56,036 nt of DNA, taken from NCBI GenBank assembly GCA_019057975.1, contig JAHLWJ010000001.1, positions 1-56,036 on the forward strand, in the 5' to 3' direction. The notes beneath the pieces are model-generated. The model saw nothing but the letters and a program-made list of their open reading frames with translations. It did no database searches and was not told the DNA's origin. The translations under genes were made by a program, and so were the position numbers. The stretch comes from Promethearchaeota archaeon. Lineage in GTDB: Archaea > Asgardarchaeota > Lokiarchaeia > Sigynarchaeales > SOKP01. Below, in pieces: positions 1-8,645 of the stretch (within the stretch, counting starts at the first letter, position 1; each line of letters starts with the position of its first letter).

Positions 1-42
1 GCTTCAGAGGAAATGCCAAAGATTGATGAGTCTCAATTCTAA
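1..42 (+). CDS. C-terminal end of an upstream gene (partial)
   Basis: Frame 1 is open from the window edge to a TAA and encodes ASEEMPKIDESQF. A run of twelve T follows 15 bases later, as expected after an archaeal gene end. The fragment is too short to identify, and a chance open frame of this length is possible. Confidence 0.4.
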   Translation, partial: ASEEMPKIDESQF

Positions 43-57
43 ATTATTATAAATTCA

Positions 58-69
58 TTTTTTTTTTTT
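58..69 (+). terminator. oligo-T terminator
   Basis: A run of 12 T lies just after the TAA of the partial gene at the left edge. Archaeal RNA polymerase stops on oligo-T without needing a hairpin, so this probably ends the upstream transcript. Confidence 0.45.
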
Positions 70-146
70 CTTTCAATATTGGTTTAGAGAAAATATTAAA
101 ATTTAAGGATACTTTAAATATTAAAAGTTCAAGAGATTGGTAATTA

Positions 147-1214
147 TTGAACCCACTTTCAATTATTATTGTTTGCTTTTTATACTTTTTTGGCCTAATT
201 CTTTTCTATATCACTTATTTAACAAAACAGAAAAGTGAAAAAAGAGCTTTCATCAATAATCTTGCAAACTCAATTATATTTATAATTTCAATTACAATTA
301 ATTTATTTATTATCCATTTTATAAATCCTAATAATACTCGTTTTATTGCTTTTCCTTTTGATATTTTAATGCTCCTTTTTATTATTTTTTTTATCCCCTT
401 TTTTTCAATTTTGGTGATCAAGGAAAAGAGAAAAATTGAAAATGGGAAAATAGATCTTGAAGAATTTAAATCAACATCGAAAATTTTACCCTTAAAATAT
501 GATATATATAGAAAATTGACGCATTTAGTTGTATTGGGGATAATATTTTTCTATTTTACTTTAGGTTTTTTAACTCAGAATGTTTTTAAATATATTTCAG
601 AACTACTACCTAACTTTTTCATTGAAATGTTTGATATGGGTAAAGATATTATGGTTTTTACTCAGAACTTAGTAGTCTTTTTAGTCGGAGTTTCTTTAAT
701 TGGATTATTAACTGCAGATTTTACAAGAATTCTTATACCAAAATATTATCCTTTAAAACCAGTAAATCAAATACTTAAAGAAAAGGAATTATATATGAGA
801 TTAGGGCCTCACATCTCGATGAGTATTGGTTGTTTTTCTATAATCCTTTTGTATGGTCTTATTCAGCCAGTCGGTCCTTTGATAATTTGTGCTTCAATGG
901 CTATGGCTGTTTTTGGAGATACAGCATCGAATTTATTTGGTCGAACGTTAGGAAAAAGAAAAATCCGCAATACAGACAAAACTTATGAAGGTTTATTTGC
1001 TGGAGTCATTATTGCATTCATCTCAGGCTTTATAGTATTATTATCCCTAAAAGAATTTTACTTGCCAAAGAACTTTGGGCTATTTATTTTACCATTATTA
1101 GGGGCTATAATCCTTGGTTTTATAGATTACTTAGATCTAGAAATAGATGATAATTTATCTTATAATTTCATTCTTTCAACAGTATTATTTTTTAGTTCAC
1201 TCCTTCTCTTCTAA
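147..1214 (+). CDS. dolichol/phytol kinase-like CTP-dependent membrane protein
   Basis: This 355-residue protein has many membrane segments. It starts at TTG; there is no nearby ATG in frame. Near residues 257-280 it carries GDTASNLFGRTLGKRKI followed by TDKTYEG. This is the conserved cytoplasmic loop of the SEC59/VTE5 kinase and CDP-diacylglycerol synthase superfamily, which binds CTP and phosphorylates or activates a prenol or lipid. A KLTHLVVLG-like segment near residue 126 is also typical of the family. In an archaeon the likely substrate is a polyprenol or recycled geranylgeraniol feeding lipids or N-glycosylation carriers, but this cannot be fixed from sequence. The next gene (PyrI) is 45 bases downstream with no functional link visible. 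Confidence 0.6.
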   Translation: MNPLSIIIVCFLYFFGLILFYITYLTKQKSEKRAFINNLANSIIFIISITINLFIIHFINPNNTRFIAFPFDILMLLFIIFFIPFFSILVIKEKRKIENGKIDLEEFKSTSKILPLKYDIYRKLTHLVVLGIIFFYFTLGFLTQNVFKYISELLPNFFIEMFDMGKDIMVFTQNLVVFLVGVSLIGLLTADFTRILIPKYYPLKPVNQILKEKELYMRLGPHISMSIGCFSIILLYGLIQPVGPLIICASMAMAVFGDTASNLFGRTLGKRKIRNTDKTYEGLFAGVIIAFISGFIVLLSLKEFYLPKNFGLFILPLLGAIILGFIDYLDLEIDDNLSYNFILSTVLFFSSLLLF

Positions 1215-1259
1215 AATTATTTTAATAGATTTGACTTAACAAAAGTTTTTTCAATTAAG

Positions 1260-1781
1260 GTGATTTTATTTATGAAAATGATGGAAGAAAAATTAAAAAT
1301 CGATAAAATTTCTAAGGGGACAGTTATCGATCATATTGATGCAGGATATGCTTTAACAATTCTTGGTCTTACTGGTCTTGATGAATCTAAGAATTTAATA
1401 ACTATAGGTGTTAACGTCTCTTCTAAAAAGTATCAAACAAAAGATATGATCAAAATTGAAAACGTATTTTTAAATGAAACTCAAATGCAACAAATTTCGA
1501 TACTATCTCCAAACGCCAGTATTTCTTTAATTGAAAATTATAAGGTAATCGAAAAGAAGAAAGTGAAAATTCCAAAAATTATAAAAAAGCTCATACTCTG
1601 TGTTAATCAAACGTGCATTTCGAATTCTGATGAACCAATTAATTCTGAATTCTTAGTCTTAGAAGAAAAACCTTTAAAGATTCAATGTGTCTATTGCGAA
1701 CGTATTTACAAGCTCGAAGAAATAGTATTTACCTCTAAAGAAAAAAAGGAAAAAATAGTAAAACAAAGAATTCAGTTATGA
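1260..1781 (+). CDS. pyrI: aspartate carbamoyltransferase regulatory subunit
   Basis: This is the allosteric zinc-binding subunit that pairs with PyrB in the first committed step of pyrimidine synthesis. The N-terminal nucleotide-binding domain shows KGTVIDHIDAGYAL, ITIGVNV and the KDMIKIEN segment, all standard PyrI landmarks. The C-terminal zinc domain has four cysteines at residues 114, 119, 143 and 146 (CVNQTC and CVYC). The open frame begins at GTG (MILFMKMMEEKL); the ATG four codons later is an equally good start. PyrB is not next to it here, unlike the usual pyrBI pair. Length is slightly above the family's usual 150 residues because of a basic tail. Confidence 0.93.
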   Translation: MILFMKMMEEKLKIDKISKGTVIDHIDAGYALTILGLTGLDESKNLITIGVNVSSKKYQTKDMIKIENVFLNETQMQQISILSPNASISLIENYKVIEKKKVKIPKIIKKLILCVNQTCISNSDEPINSEFLVLEEKPLKIQCVYCERIYKLEEIVFTSKEKKEKIVKQRIQL

Positions 1782-1801
1782 GATAGTGCGTTAAATCATT
1801 T

Positions 1802-2242
1802 TTAAACAAATATTTCTAAAATTGAAGAGAAATCAGGGATGAAAAAAAGAATAGTGTGAGTAAAAACACCCCCAATCATAAACAAAAAGAAGAATATACC
1901 TATCCCTGGTGATATGATATTTTTCCAAGCCCATTCTTCCTTATCATATTCAAATTTAAAAATAAAAAAATTTACAATGAAAGGAAATATAAACCACCAA
2001 GTTAACATCCATAAAAATAAAAACCATCCTATTAATCCAAATATTAATCTTCCAATAATAGCACTTAAAAAACCAGTTATAGCCCGTATCCAATATAGTT
2101 TTGTTTCTTTTTCTAATCGAAGATCTAAATCTTTCTTTGACTTCTTTTCTACTTTAATTGATTTATTTTGAAGTTCTTTCTTTTTTTCCTTTATTAACTT
2201 TTGCCTTCTTTTTTTAATATCTACTTTCTTGCGCTTTCCCAT
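1802..2242 (-). CDS. small membrane protein with lysine-rich N-terminus
   Basis: I do not recognise this family. The first 48 residues are extremely basic (MGKRKKVDIKKRRQKL and further KK pairs) and probably form a cytoplasmic helix. Three or four hydrophobic segments follow, rich in Trp and Phe (for example WFLFLWMLTWWFIFP). The layout resembles the 2TM-domain type of small membrane protein, but that is only an impression. It converges with pyrI (20-base gap) and is divergent from rqcH (74-base gap). Confidence 0.6.
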   Translation of the reverse strand: MGKRKKVDIKKRRQKLIKEKKKELQNKSIKVEKKSKKDLDLRLEKETKLYWIRAITGFLSAIIGRLIFGLIGWFLFLWMLTWWFIFPFIVNFFIFKFEYDKEEWAWKNIISPGIGIFFFLFMIGGVFTHTILFFIPDFSSILEIFV

Positions 2243-2316
2243 AATTATTGATATAAATATTATTTACTATAAAAATAATTATATAACTTGATAAACTAAA
2301 AATTAGATAAAACATT

Positions 2317-4374
2317 ATGAAAATCACAAAAGTATTCTCTAATTTCGATGTATTCGCCATTGTTAAAGAATTGGATACGATCCTAAGAGAGGGTTCAATT
2401 TCTAATATATATGAAGTTCAAGACTTATTAATTTTAAAAATAAATACGAATTTTGGAAAAAAAAATTTAATTATTAAAAAAGATTCACGGATTAATATAA
2501 CAGAATATGATTATCCTATTCCTTCATTCCCCAATCAGTATATCAGAACCTTAAGAAAGTTTCTAAGAAATAGACAAATATTAGGAGTTTCTCAATACAA
2601 GCTTGATAGAATTATCATAATAGAATTAACTAATAGAGGGGAAGGAACCTGGAAATTTGTGATTGAGTTGTTTAATAAGGGGAATTTCTTAATTCTTGAT
2701 CAAAATAACATTATAATCATTGCTAAAAAATATCGGAAATTTAAGGATCGCACTATTCTTGCTAAGAAAGAATACAATTTTCCCATTTCTCAAAAGACAG
2801 ATTTCTTCTCGATAAATAGACAGGATTTTGAAGCTTTATTTAAATTATCTGATAATGAAATTGTAAGAGACATATCAAGAAAATTAAAGCTATCTGGTTT
2901 ATATAGTGAAGAATTATGTAAAAGAGCTAAGATTGATAAGAAAAAACTTGGTAAAAATCTAAGTGAAGCAGATTTTAACACCTTATATGAATCATTCAAG
3001 GGAATAAGAAATCAGCTCTTATTTGGTTCAATAGATGGCCATATTATATTAGATCAACAAGGAAATGAAGTCATTGTTTTACCATTTGAAACTGAGATTT
3101 TTAAAGATTATGAAAAGGTAAAATATCCTAGTTTTAATGCAGCTGTCGATGTTTTTTATTCAAAAATTGATTATGAATCCATTAATACTCCTAAAGATCA
3201 AAAAATAAAAGATCAGATCAAACCTCAAGAAAAGATACTAAAGAATCAACAAGATTATCTTGAAGAGCTTAGAGAGAAAAAGAAAAAATACTATATAATA
3301 GGAGACTTTCTATATGCTAATTTTAATAAATTTGAAAAGTTATTATCAGTTATATTGGATGCGAGAAAAAAAGGATACCCGTGGAAGGAAATCAACGATA
3401 AATTACAGCAAGCAAAGATAGAAGGGTTAGATGGAGCGGAGTTTTTTGATAAAATTTTACCTTCAATGAATCAGCTTTTAATTAAAATCAATGGAAATGA
3501 CGTATATATAGATTTAAGAAAAAGTTTTGGAGAAAATGCAAATGTAATTTATTCGAAAGGGAAAAAAGCTGAAAAAAAGATAAAAGGTACTATAAAAGCA
3601 ATTACAGACACAAAAGAAAAAATTGAAAAATTAAGACTTAAAAAGGAATCAATAGATACCGGAATTGATTTCCTAATCAGAAAACCAAAGAAAAAGTGGT
3701 ATGAAAAATTTAGGTGGTTTAAATCATCCGATGGATTTTTAATTATTGGTGGAAGAGATGCTACTTCAAATGAAATAATCTTCAAAAAGCATTTGGACAC
3801 TAATGATTTAGTATTCCATACAAACTTTCCTGGTTCTCCTTTAGTGGTGATTAAAAATCCAAATAATCAGGAAATTACACCTGAAGCTATTAATGAAACC
3901 GCAGAATTTGTTGCTAGTTATTCACGAGCTTGGAAAGAGAATTGGGGTGTAGTGGATATATTTTATGTAGGGCCTACCCAAATAACAAAAACACCTCCAT
4001 CAGGAGAATACTTACAAAAGGGTTCTTTTATAATTTCAGGGAAAAAGAATCTTATAAAAAATGTAAATACAGAATTAACGATTGGATTAAAATTTATTGA
4101 ATTAAATGATAGATCGAATAAGGAAAGACAAGTTTTCTTTCCTAAAATTATTTGTGGTCCTGAAATAGCAATCAAAAAACAAACAAATCATACAATAACT
4201 ATAATACCATCTAAATCAAGTAGCTTAACCGCGGGAAAATTAGCTAAAGAAATAAAATCTTATTATTTTAGAGATGTAGATAAAGAACTAAAAAAGTGGT
4301 TAGAAATATTATCCTTTGATGAAATACTTTTATTTCTTCCTAGTGGATCGTCTATGATTAAATTAGATGCTTAA
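2317..4374 (+). CDS. rqcH: NFACT family ribosome quality control protein RqcH/Rqc2-like
   Basis: At 685 residues this has the full NFACT layout. An N-terminal NFACT-N domain contains the start-proximal DVFAIVKELDTIL and the IRTLRKFLRNRQI segment. It is followed by a lysine-rich coiled coil around residues 290-460, then the NFACT-R domain from about residue 463 (KWYEKFRWFKSSDGFLIIGG, DLVFHTNFPGSP). The family binds stalled 60S/50S subunits with peptidyl-tRNA and, in bacteria and eukaryotes, directs C-terminal Ala or CAT tailing for degradation. Archaeal members are widespread. The 3' end overlaps the convergent GDPD gene by four bases. Confidence 0.93.
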   Translation: MKITKVFSNFDVFAIVKELDTILREGSISNIYEVQDLLILKINTNFGKKNLIIKKDSRINITEYDYPIPSFPNQYIRTLRKFLRNRQILGVSQYKLDRIIIIELTNRGEGTWKFVIELFNKGNFLILDQNNIIIIAKKYRKFKDRTILAKKEYNFPISQKTDFFSINRQDFEALFKLSDNEIVRDISRKLKLSGLYSEELCKRAKIDKKKLGKNLSEADFNTLYESFKGIRNQLLFGSIDGHIILDQQGNEVIVLPFETEIFKDYEKVKYPSFNAAVDVFYSKIDYESINTPKDQKIKDQIKPQEKILKNQQDYLEELREKKKKYYIIGDFLYANFNKFEKLLSVILDARKKGYPWKEINDKLQQAKIEGLDGAEFFDKILPSMNQLLIKINGNDVYIDLRKSFGENANVIYSKGKKAEKKIKGTIKAITDTKEKIEKLRLKKESIDTGIDFLIRKPKKKWYEKFRWFKSSDGFLIIGGRDATSNEIIFKKHLDTNDLVFHTNFPGSPLVVIKNPNNQEITPEAINETAEFVASYSRAWKENWGVVDIFYVGPTQITKTPPSGEYLQKGSFIISGKKNLIKNVNTELTIGLKFIELNDRSNKERQVFFPKIICGPEIAIKKQTNHTITIIPSKSSSLTAGKLAKEIKSYYFRDVDKELKKWLEILSFDEILLFLPSGSSMIKLDA

Positions 4375-5114
4375 ATGAGACTTTGCCATTTTTTTATTTC
4401 ACGGATATTTCTATAATTATCAAATAGAATACCATTAACACCTAAAGTTATCAACGATTTAATTTTGTCTAATGGGTTTTTATAACTAAGAAAATCCCAA
4501 GATAACGATATAATCTCGTTCTTATGACATGTTTCAATAAATTCTCGCGAAGTTAAACTCGATTTTAAACTAATTATATCAATTTTAAATTTTGCAATTT
4601 TATCCTTACTTAACTCTAAAAATTCTGTTAAAGACAATCCTTGTCCATTGGTAATGTTATAACAAATTTTACTCTGAGGTAAGTTATTTTTAAATTCTAA
4701 TAAATCTGTTAAATATTTTCCACTAATAATACAATCTCCTAACAAATCATTTTTTATAATTGTTTTAACAATATCGTCAATTAAATTTATTTCTTTTAAC
4801 TCTATCATAAATTTAGTTTTTCCTTTTAGCTCATTAAAGATATCTGTTAATAAAGGAATAGGAGATAGGTTAACTTTTGTTCTGAAATTTAATATCTCTT
4901 TATACGTAAGATTATTTACTAATCCTGAACCATTAGTAGTCCTTTTTAAAGTAGAATCATGTATTACAATAAGTTTCTTATCCTTAGTTTTTCGAACATC
5001 AAATTCAAGATGGTTAGCACCATATTCTATTGCCTTCTTGAAAGCTAAGATTGTATTTTCATCAAAAGATCTTCTAGTTCCTCTATGTCCGATAAATAGA
5101 AAGTCTTGAATCAT
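4371..5114 (-). CDS. glycerophosphodiester phosphodiesterase
   Basis: This 247-residue single-domain GDPD is a TIM barrel that hydrolyses glycerophosphodiesters to glycerol phosphate and an alcohol. The catalytic signature is complete: GHRGTRRSFDENT near residue 9, LEFDVRKTKD with the metal-binding Glu and Asp near residue 37, and IHDSTLKRTTNG near residue 51. No signal peptide is seen, so it is probably cytoplasmic. It is the last gene of a minus-strand trio with a membrane protein (14-base gap) and a surface protein. The grouping suggests membrane lipid or envelope turnover, but that is inference. Confidence 0.92.
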   Translation of the reverse strand: MIQDFLFIGHRGTRRSFDENTILAFKKAIEYGANHLEFDVRKTKDKKLIVIHDSTLKRTTNGSGLVNNLTYKEILNFRTKVNLSPIPLLTDIFNELKGKTKFMIELKEINLIDDIVKTIIKNDLLGDCIISGKYLTDLLEFKNNLPQSKICYNITNGQGLSLTEFLELSKDKIAKFKIDIISLKSSLTSREFIETCHKNEIISLSWDFLSYKNPLDKIKSLITLGVNGILFDNYRNIREIKKWQSLI

Positions 5115-5128
5115 TATTTCTTAAGTTG

Positions 5129-5545
5129 TTATAATTCTTGGACTATATATAAATAAATTATAATTACTAATAGCCCAATAAAAGTAAAAGCAAATACCCA
5201 AAGATTCAATAAAGTCTGCCCTAAAGAAAGAACAATGAGTAATAATAGTTCTTTCCAGTTTAATGGTTTACCAGTTAATTCTTTATAATTCCCAACACTA
5301 ATCATCATAAATAGAAATAATAAGAGAATTGTACCCACTTTTATCAAAACATCTAACATATTAAATAAAATATTAATATTAGTAAAAATGGAAATAACTC
5401 CTACATTAAAAAGAAGTGAAATAGCATAAAAAATTATACTAAGAACACAGGAAATTATAACTGTTCTATAGGCAAATTTATCTTCAGATTTTCTTTTGAT
5501 CTTTGATTTTTGCTCTTTTATTTGATCCTTAGGAATTTTTGACAT
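5129..5545 (-). CDS. small multi-pass membrane protein
   Basis: I do not recognise this 138-residue protein. A basic N-terminal stretch (about 25 residues) is followed by four hydrophobic segments, with a conserved-looking NWKELLLLIVLSLGQTLLNLWVF region near the end. It lies 3 bases after the surface protein and 14 bases before the GDPD gene, so the three are almost certainly co-transcribed. Confidence 0.65.
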   Translation of the reverse strand: MSKIPKDQIKEQKSKIKRKSEDKFAYRTVIISCVLSIIFYAISLLFNVGVISIFTNINILFNMLDVLIKVGTILLLFLFMMISVGNYKELTGKPLNWKELLLLIVLSLGQTLLNLWVFAFTFIGLLVIIIYLYIVQEL

Positions 5546-5548
5546 ATT

Positions 5549-6352
5549 TTAACTTCTTAGTCTTTCAATTTTTTCTTTTAATTTGAAAATTTTATAAATA
5601 TAGTACCCAAAGAGAATTCCAATAACGCTAAATGCTATAATTGAAAAAATGAAGAGGAATAACTCTGTAAGTATTATTTCTTTCACAACGGGGGCTTTAA
5701 TATTAATAAGAATTATTTCACTTTTCAAAATGCCCTCCGGATATGAAGGTCTGTCTCCATATGTTATGTTAAACGCATAACTCTCACCATAATCCAATAT
5801 TGAATCTTTATTTTCTCCATTTGTATTGGGTTGTCCAATCGGAATAGAAAATTCGTAAATGGAGACATCTCCTTCTAATTTCGCCGCACCTTCACCATCA
5901 CATCTAGTATCGTTTAAAAACAAGCTGTTATTAATGTGATAATCGAGATATGTAAATTCATTCATACTAATATTAGAAAACTGAATAAACTTCGCGTCAA
6001 GAAAATCCTCCAAATTCTCTGAAGAATTTGTGGAAATTAATAAGCCAAAAAATTCAGTAGTATTGTGGTATTCAGGCACCAAATCAAGTTGTATTGATAT
6101 AAAAAGTTTTTGGTTGGTTTGCATTACCCATAAATCTATATCTAAATCTTTTAGTTCAAAATCTATTAGTTTAATAGCTTCTTTCCATTCACCTGTTGAT
6201 TCATCAATATTCCCATCAATATTAGGAGCTTGTCCAAATTCAGGATCAATTTCTACTGCGGCACCATAACCATTTGTTATATAAAAAGATGAAGCTATAG
6301 AAATACTTAACAATAGAATCCATACTGATACAAAAAAAGCTGTTTTCCTCAA
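5549..6352 (-). CDS. membrane-anchored extracellular protein with DOMON/CBM9-like domain
   Basis: An N-terminal signal or anchor segment (about residues 7-28) precedes an extracellular domain of some 195 residues, and the C-terminus carries a transmembrane helix around residues 232-255 with a short basic tail. The domain opens with PNIDGNIDESTGEWKEA, the hallmark of CBM9-like and DOMON-type beta-sandwich domains that bind sugars or haem at cell surfaces. Several Asn-X-Ser/Thr sites (NTT, NIS, NNS, NDT, NIT) suit archaeal N-glycosylation. It heads the operon with the 138-aa membrane protein and GDPD. The ligand cannot be read from the sequence. Confidence 0.65.
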   Translation of the reverse strand: MRKTAFFVSVWILLLSISIASSFYITNGYGAAVEIDPEFGQAPNIDGNIDESTGEWKEAIKLIDFELKDLDIDLWVMQTNQKLFISIQLDLVPEYHNTTEFFGLLISTNSSENLEDFLDAKFIQFSNISMNEFTYLDYHINNSLFLNDTRCDGEGAAKLEGDVSIYEFSIPIGQPNTNGENKDSILDYGESYAFNITYGDRPSYPEGILKSEIILINIKAPVVKEIILTELFLFIFSIIAFSVIGILFGYYIYKIFKLKEKIERLRS

Positions 6353-6530
6353 AGTAAATAAGCCGTTTATTTATTAATTGTTATATCATTAGTTTTGTTT
6401 AATAATAAAATTGATAATTAAAATTTAATTTAATATTTTTCCCTACTTTATTCTATAATAATCAATTTTTACAACAATTAAAATTATCAAAAAAAAAATC
6501 AGTAAAATAATATCTCAGTCTTTATTTAAT

Positions 6531-6980
6531 TTATGCCAAAAATTTAGGAAGGAAAACAATACAGTTGAACTTATTCATGTAAACAATAATATAGTTAATC
6601 AAATTTTTGATTTCACGTTTGGCTTCAGATTGATTACTATTATTATACTCAGCAAATGGTTTTGGTCCGATGGCTACAAGAACGCCTGTTAAATCTTTTT
6701 CTCTCTTTATAAAAAACCAAAATGGTTTATTTTTTTCATTATCCTTAACAATTATCAACATCCAAGGATTTAATGTCCAATCATTTTCATCTGGATCTAA
6801 CACTTTTTCTATAGCTTTATGTGTAAAATATTTTTTAGATATCTTTATTGACTTAATAAGGGCATTAAAAAAGCTCCTTTTTATAATTAAATATCCCCCA
6901 AAATAAGTTTTAGTATCAAATAATTCTAGTGTTTGGTCAGTTCCATCTGATAATTTGAGAAATACTTTCCAGGGTTCCAT
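6531..6980 (-). CDS. unknown protein, last gene of the RNase P operon
   Basis: This 149-residue soluble protein has no domain I recognise. It has an alpha/beta composition with several aromatic motifs (TYFGGYLIIKRSFF, DENDWTLNPWMLIIV, KPFWFFIKRE). It starts at an ATG two bases after the stop of the preceding 154-aa gene, at the end of the chain Rpp30-Pop5-unknown-unknown. The spacing implies a single transcript and perhaps a job in tRNA maturation or the RNase P particle, which is inference from position only. Confidence 0.7.
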   Translation of the reverse strand: MEPWKVFLKLSDGTDQTLELFDTKTYFGGYLIIKRSFFNALIKSIKISKKYFTHKAIEKVLDPDENDWTLNPWMLIIVKDNEKNKPFWFFIKREKDLTGVLVAIGPKPFAEYNNSNQSEAKREIKNLINYIIVYMNKFNCIVFLPKFLA

Positions 6981-6982
6981 AA

Positions 6983-7447
6983 TTAAGAGTCTCTACTATT
7001 CTTTACTAATACTTCTTCAATTTTTATTTCTTTAAATGTATTTTTAATCTTATCTAATGAATTTTTTAAACTCTTGTTTTTATTGTCAGAAGTGCTTAAA
7101 TTTAGATAACACTCATAATATATGTGCTTTTTTATTTTTAAAAATCCAGATGTATGAATAACTTGAAATTTCTGAAGTATTTTTGATATCTCCTTTAATA
7201 TCTTTTTTGATAATTTTAAACCATATAAACTAATCTTAACGACTTTTTCTTTCTTTATGGGGTAAATTGATAATTTAATAGAATTTTCAATAGAAGATTG
7301 AATGATTAATAAATTATTATATTCTCTTAAGTTTTTAAATTTCGAGAGAGAAATTCTCAAATTAGTGTTTAAAAAATCCTCTAATTGTTGAATATACGCA
7401 TCCGTTATGTTTAAACTATCCATTTTATATACAAATGATATTTTCAA
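6983..7447 (-). CDS. unknown protein translationally coupled to Pop5
   Basis: This 154-residue basic protein begins at TTG (MKISFVYKMD), and its start overlaps the Pop5 stop by four bases, so the two are translationally coupled. The sequence alternates hydrophobic strands and helices rich in Lys and Leu (VVKISLYGLKLSKKILKEI). In many archaea an RNA-binding exosome-like protein (COG1325) sits beside the RNase P genes. I see no clear match to it, so I leave the function open. Confidence 0.7.
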   Translation of the reverse strand: MKISFVYKMDSLNITDAYIQQLEDFLNTNLRISLSKFKNLREYNNLLIIQSSIENSIKLSIYPIKKEKVVKISLYGLKLSKKILKEISKILQKFQVIHTSGFLKIKKHIYYECYLNLSTSDNKNKSLKNSLDKIKNTFKEIKIEEVLVKNSRDS

Positions 7448-7770
7448 TTCATTATTATTTTATTCTTTTTTATGATATTGACTAATTTTTTTTTTAATGA
7501 TTTTATGGTACCAGAAGTCTTTAATGGAGATAAAATCACTTTTTTTCCATTAATTTCTTGTACAAGAGTCAATGCTGTAATAATTACTTCTTTAGTTTCA
7601 TGAGAGAATCTTATAATAGCATAATTCTCTTTTAAATTTAGATCAACTAACCATAATCCAATTTTATTTGCTTCCTTCATCCCAAAATATCGCCATATTG
7701 ACTGCCAAATAGATTTCAAAATAATATTTTGATCAAGAAACAGATCTGATTCCCTTATTATTTTGAACAT
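7444..7770 (-). CDS. rnp2: RNase P protein subunit Pop5 (Rnp2)
   Basis: This 108-residue member of the Pop5/Rpp14 family works with Rpp30 in archaeal RNase P, the ribonucleoprotein that cuts the 5' leader from pre-tRNA. Family landmarks are the helix SIWRYFGMKEANKIGLWL, the central strand YAIIRFSHETKEVIITAL, and the C-terminal SGTIKSLKKK matching the conserved SGT(I/L)(R/K) motif. It starts at ATG 48 bases after the Rpp30 stop and overlaps the next gene, as expected for the classic archaeal Rpp30-Pop5 pair. Confidence 0.85.
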   Translation of the reverse strand: MFKIIRESDLFLDQNIILKSIWQSIWRYFGMKEANKIGLWLVDLNLKENYAIIRFSHETKEVIITALTLVQEINGKKVILSPLKTSGTIKSLKKKLVNIIKKNKIIMN

Positions 7771-7818
7771 AATGTATCTTTGCCTTTCTTTTAAAATGAT
7801 TATAATTCCCCTCTTAGT

Positions 7819-8520
7819 TTAATTAAATGTTTGTTTGAATTTATTATTATAAATAATTTTAGTTTTTTCTACTAGCATTTTTGGATTTGTAATGTATGCT
7901 TTTTTTGCTATACTTAAAGGAATTTCTAAAAGTGAATGACAAATGCTTATTAATGCTCTTGGATGTCTGTAATCAAATAAATTCATAAAATTTCCACTAA
8001 TTATATAATTTGCTTTTGATCTTAGTGCTAATTGGGTGAATTTATATAAATTTCTAAAATTTTTAGATTGAATAGTTTTATTATTTACCATAATTGGAGC
8101 CAGTGAAAATTCTATAAAAGTATTATTCTGTTTAGTTAGAGAAATTACTCCAGGAGTGAGTGTTTTTATAATTTCTGGATCAGAAAAAGAAACAATATCA
8201 ACTCTTGAATCTTTTGAACATTGTAATTGTACTTCCTTGTTCAAGGATTCTATCGAAAGAATATCCTTAAAATTATTAAATTTTTTTATTTTTTTCTTAA
8301 ATTCTTCAATAGTTTTTAATCTTAAATTAATTCGGAAATAAATATTAATTTTTAATTCATTTTCAACTTTATATCTAATATCTGAAGGAACTTTATCAAT
8401 CCCATTCTTTGGTTCTAAAATTATATTTTTTATACCTAACTGTTCACAAAATTTTAATCTATTCTTAATTTCATCAATATTTTCTATATCTACGGGCAAT
8501 CTTGATTCAAAATATGACAA
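7819..8520 (-). CDS. rnp3: RNase P protein subunit Rpp30 (Rnp3)
   Basis: This 233-residue protein has the TIM-barrel (PHP-like) outline of Rpp30, the partner of Pop5 in activating the RNase P RNA catalytic domain. Recognisable parts are ESRLPVDIENIDEIKNRL with LGIKNIILEP near the start, the VDIVSFSDPEIIKTL strand, FIEFSLAPIM, and the late IISGNFMNLFDYRHPRALIS that fits the family's SG..........RSP segment. Translation starts at TTG; no better start lies in frame. It is the first gene of the minus-strand RNase P operon. Confidence 0.83.
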   Translation of the reverse strand: MSYFESRLPVDIENIDEIKNRLKFCEQLGIKNIILEPKNGIDKVPSDIRYKVENELKINIYFRINLRLKTIEEFKKKIKKFNNFKDILSIESLNKEVQLQCSKDSRVDIVSFSDPEIIKTLTPGVISLTKQNNTFIEFSLAPIMVNNKTIQSKNFRNLYKFTQLALRSKANYIISGNFMNLFDYRHPRALISICHSLLEIPLSIAKKAYITNPKMLVEKTKIIYNNKFKQTFN

Positions 8521-8645
8521 TTAGGTATTTACCTCAAAAAAATGCTTTACATTATATAATTAATTAAGGAATTATAAAAATAAAAAAATTTTTTTATAAA
8601 TAAATATTTAAAATGTTGATTTTTTGAAAAAAAGGGGAGATTTTT

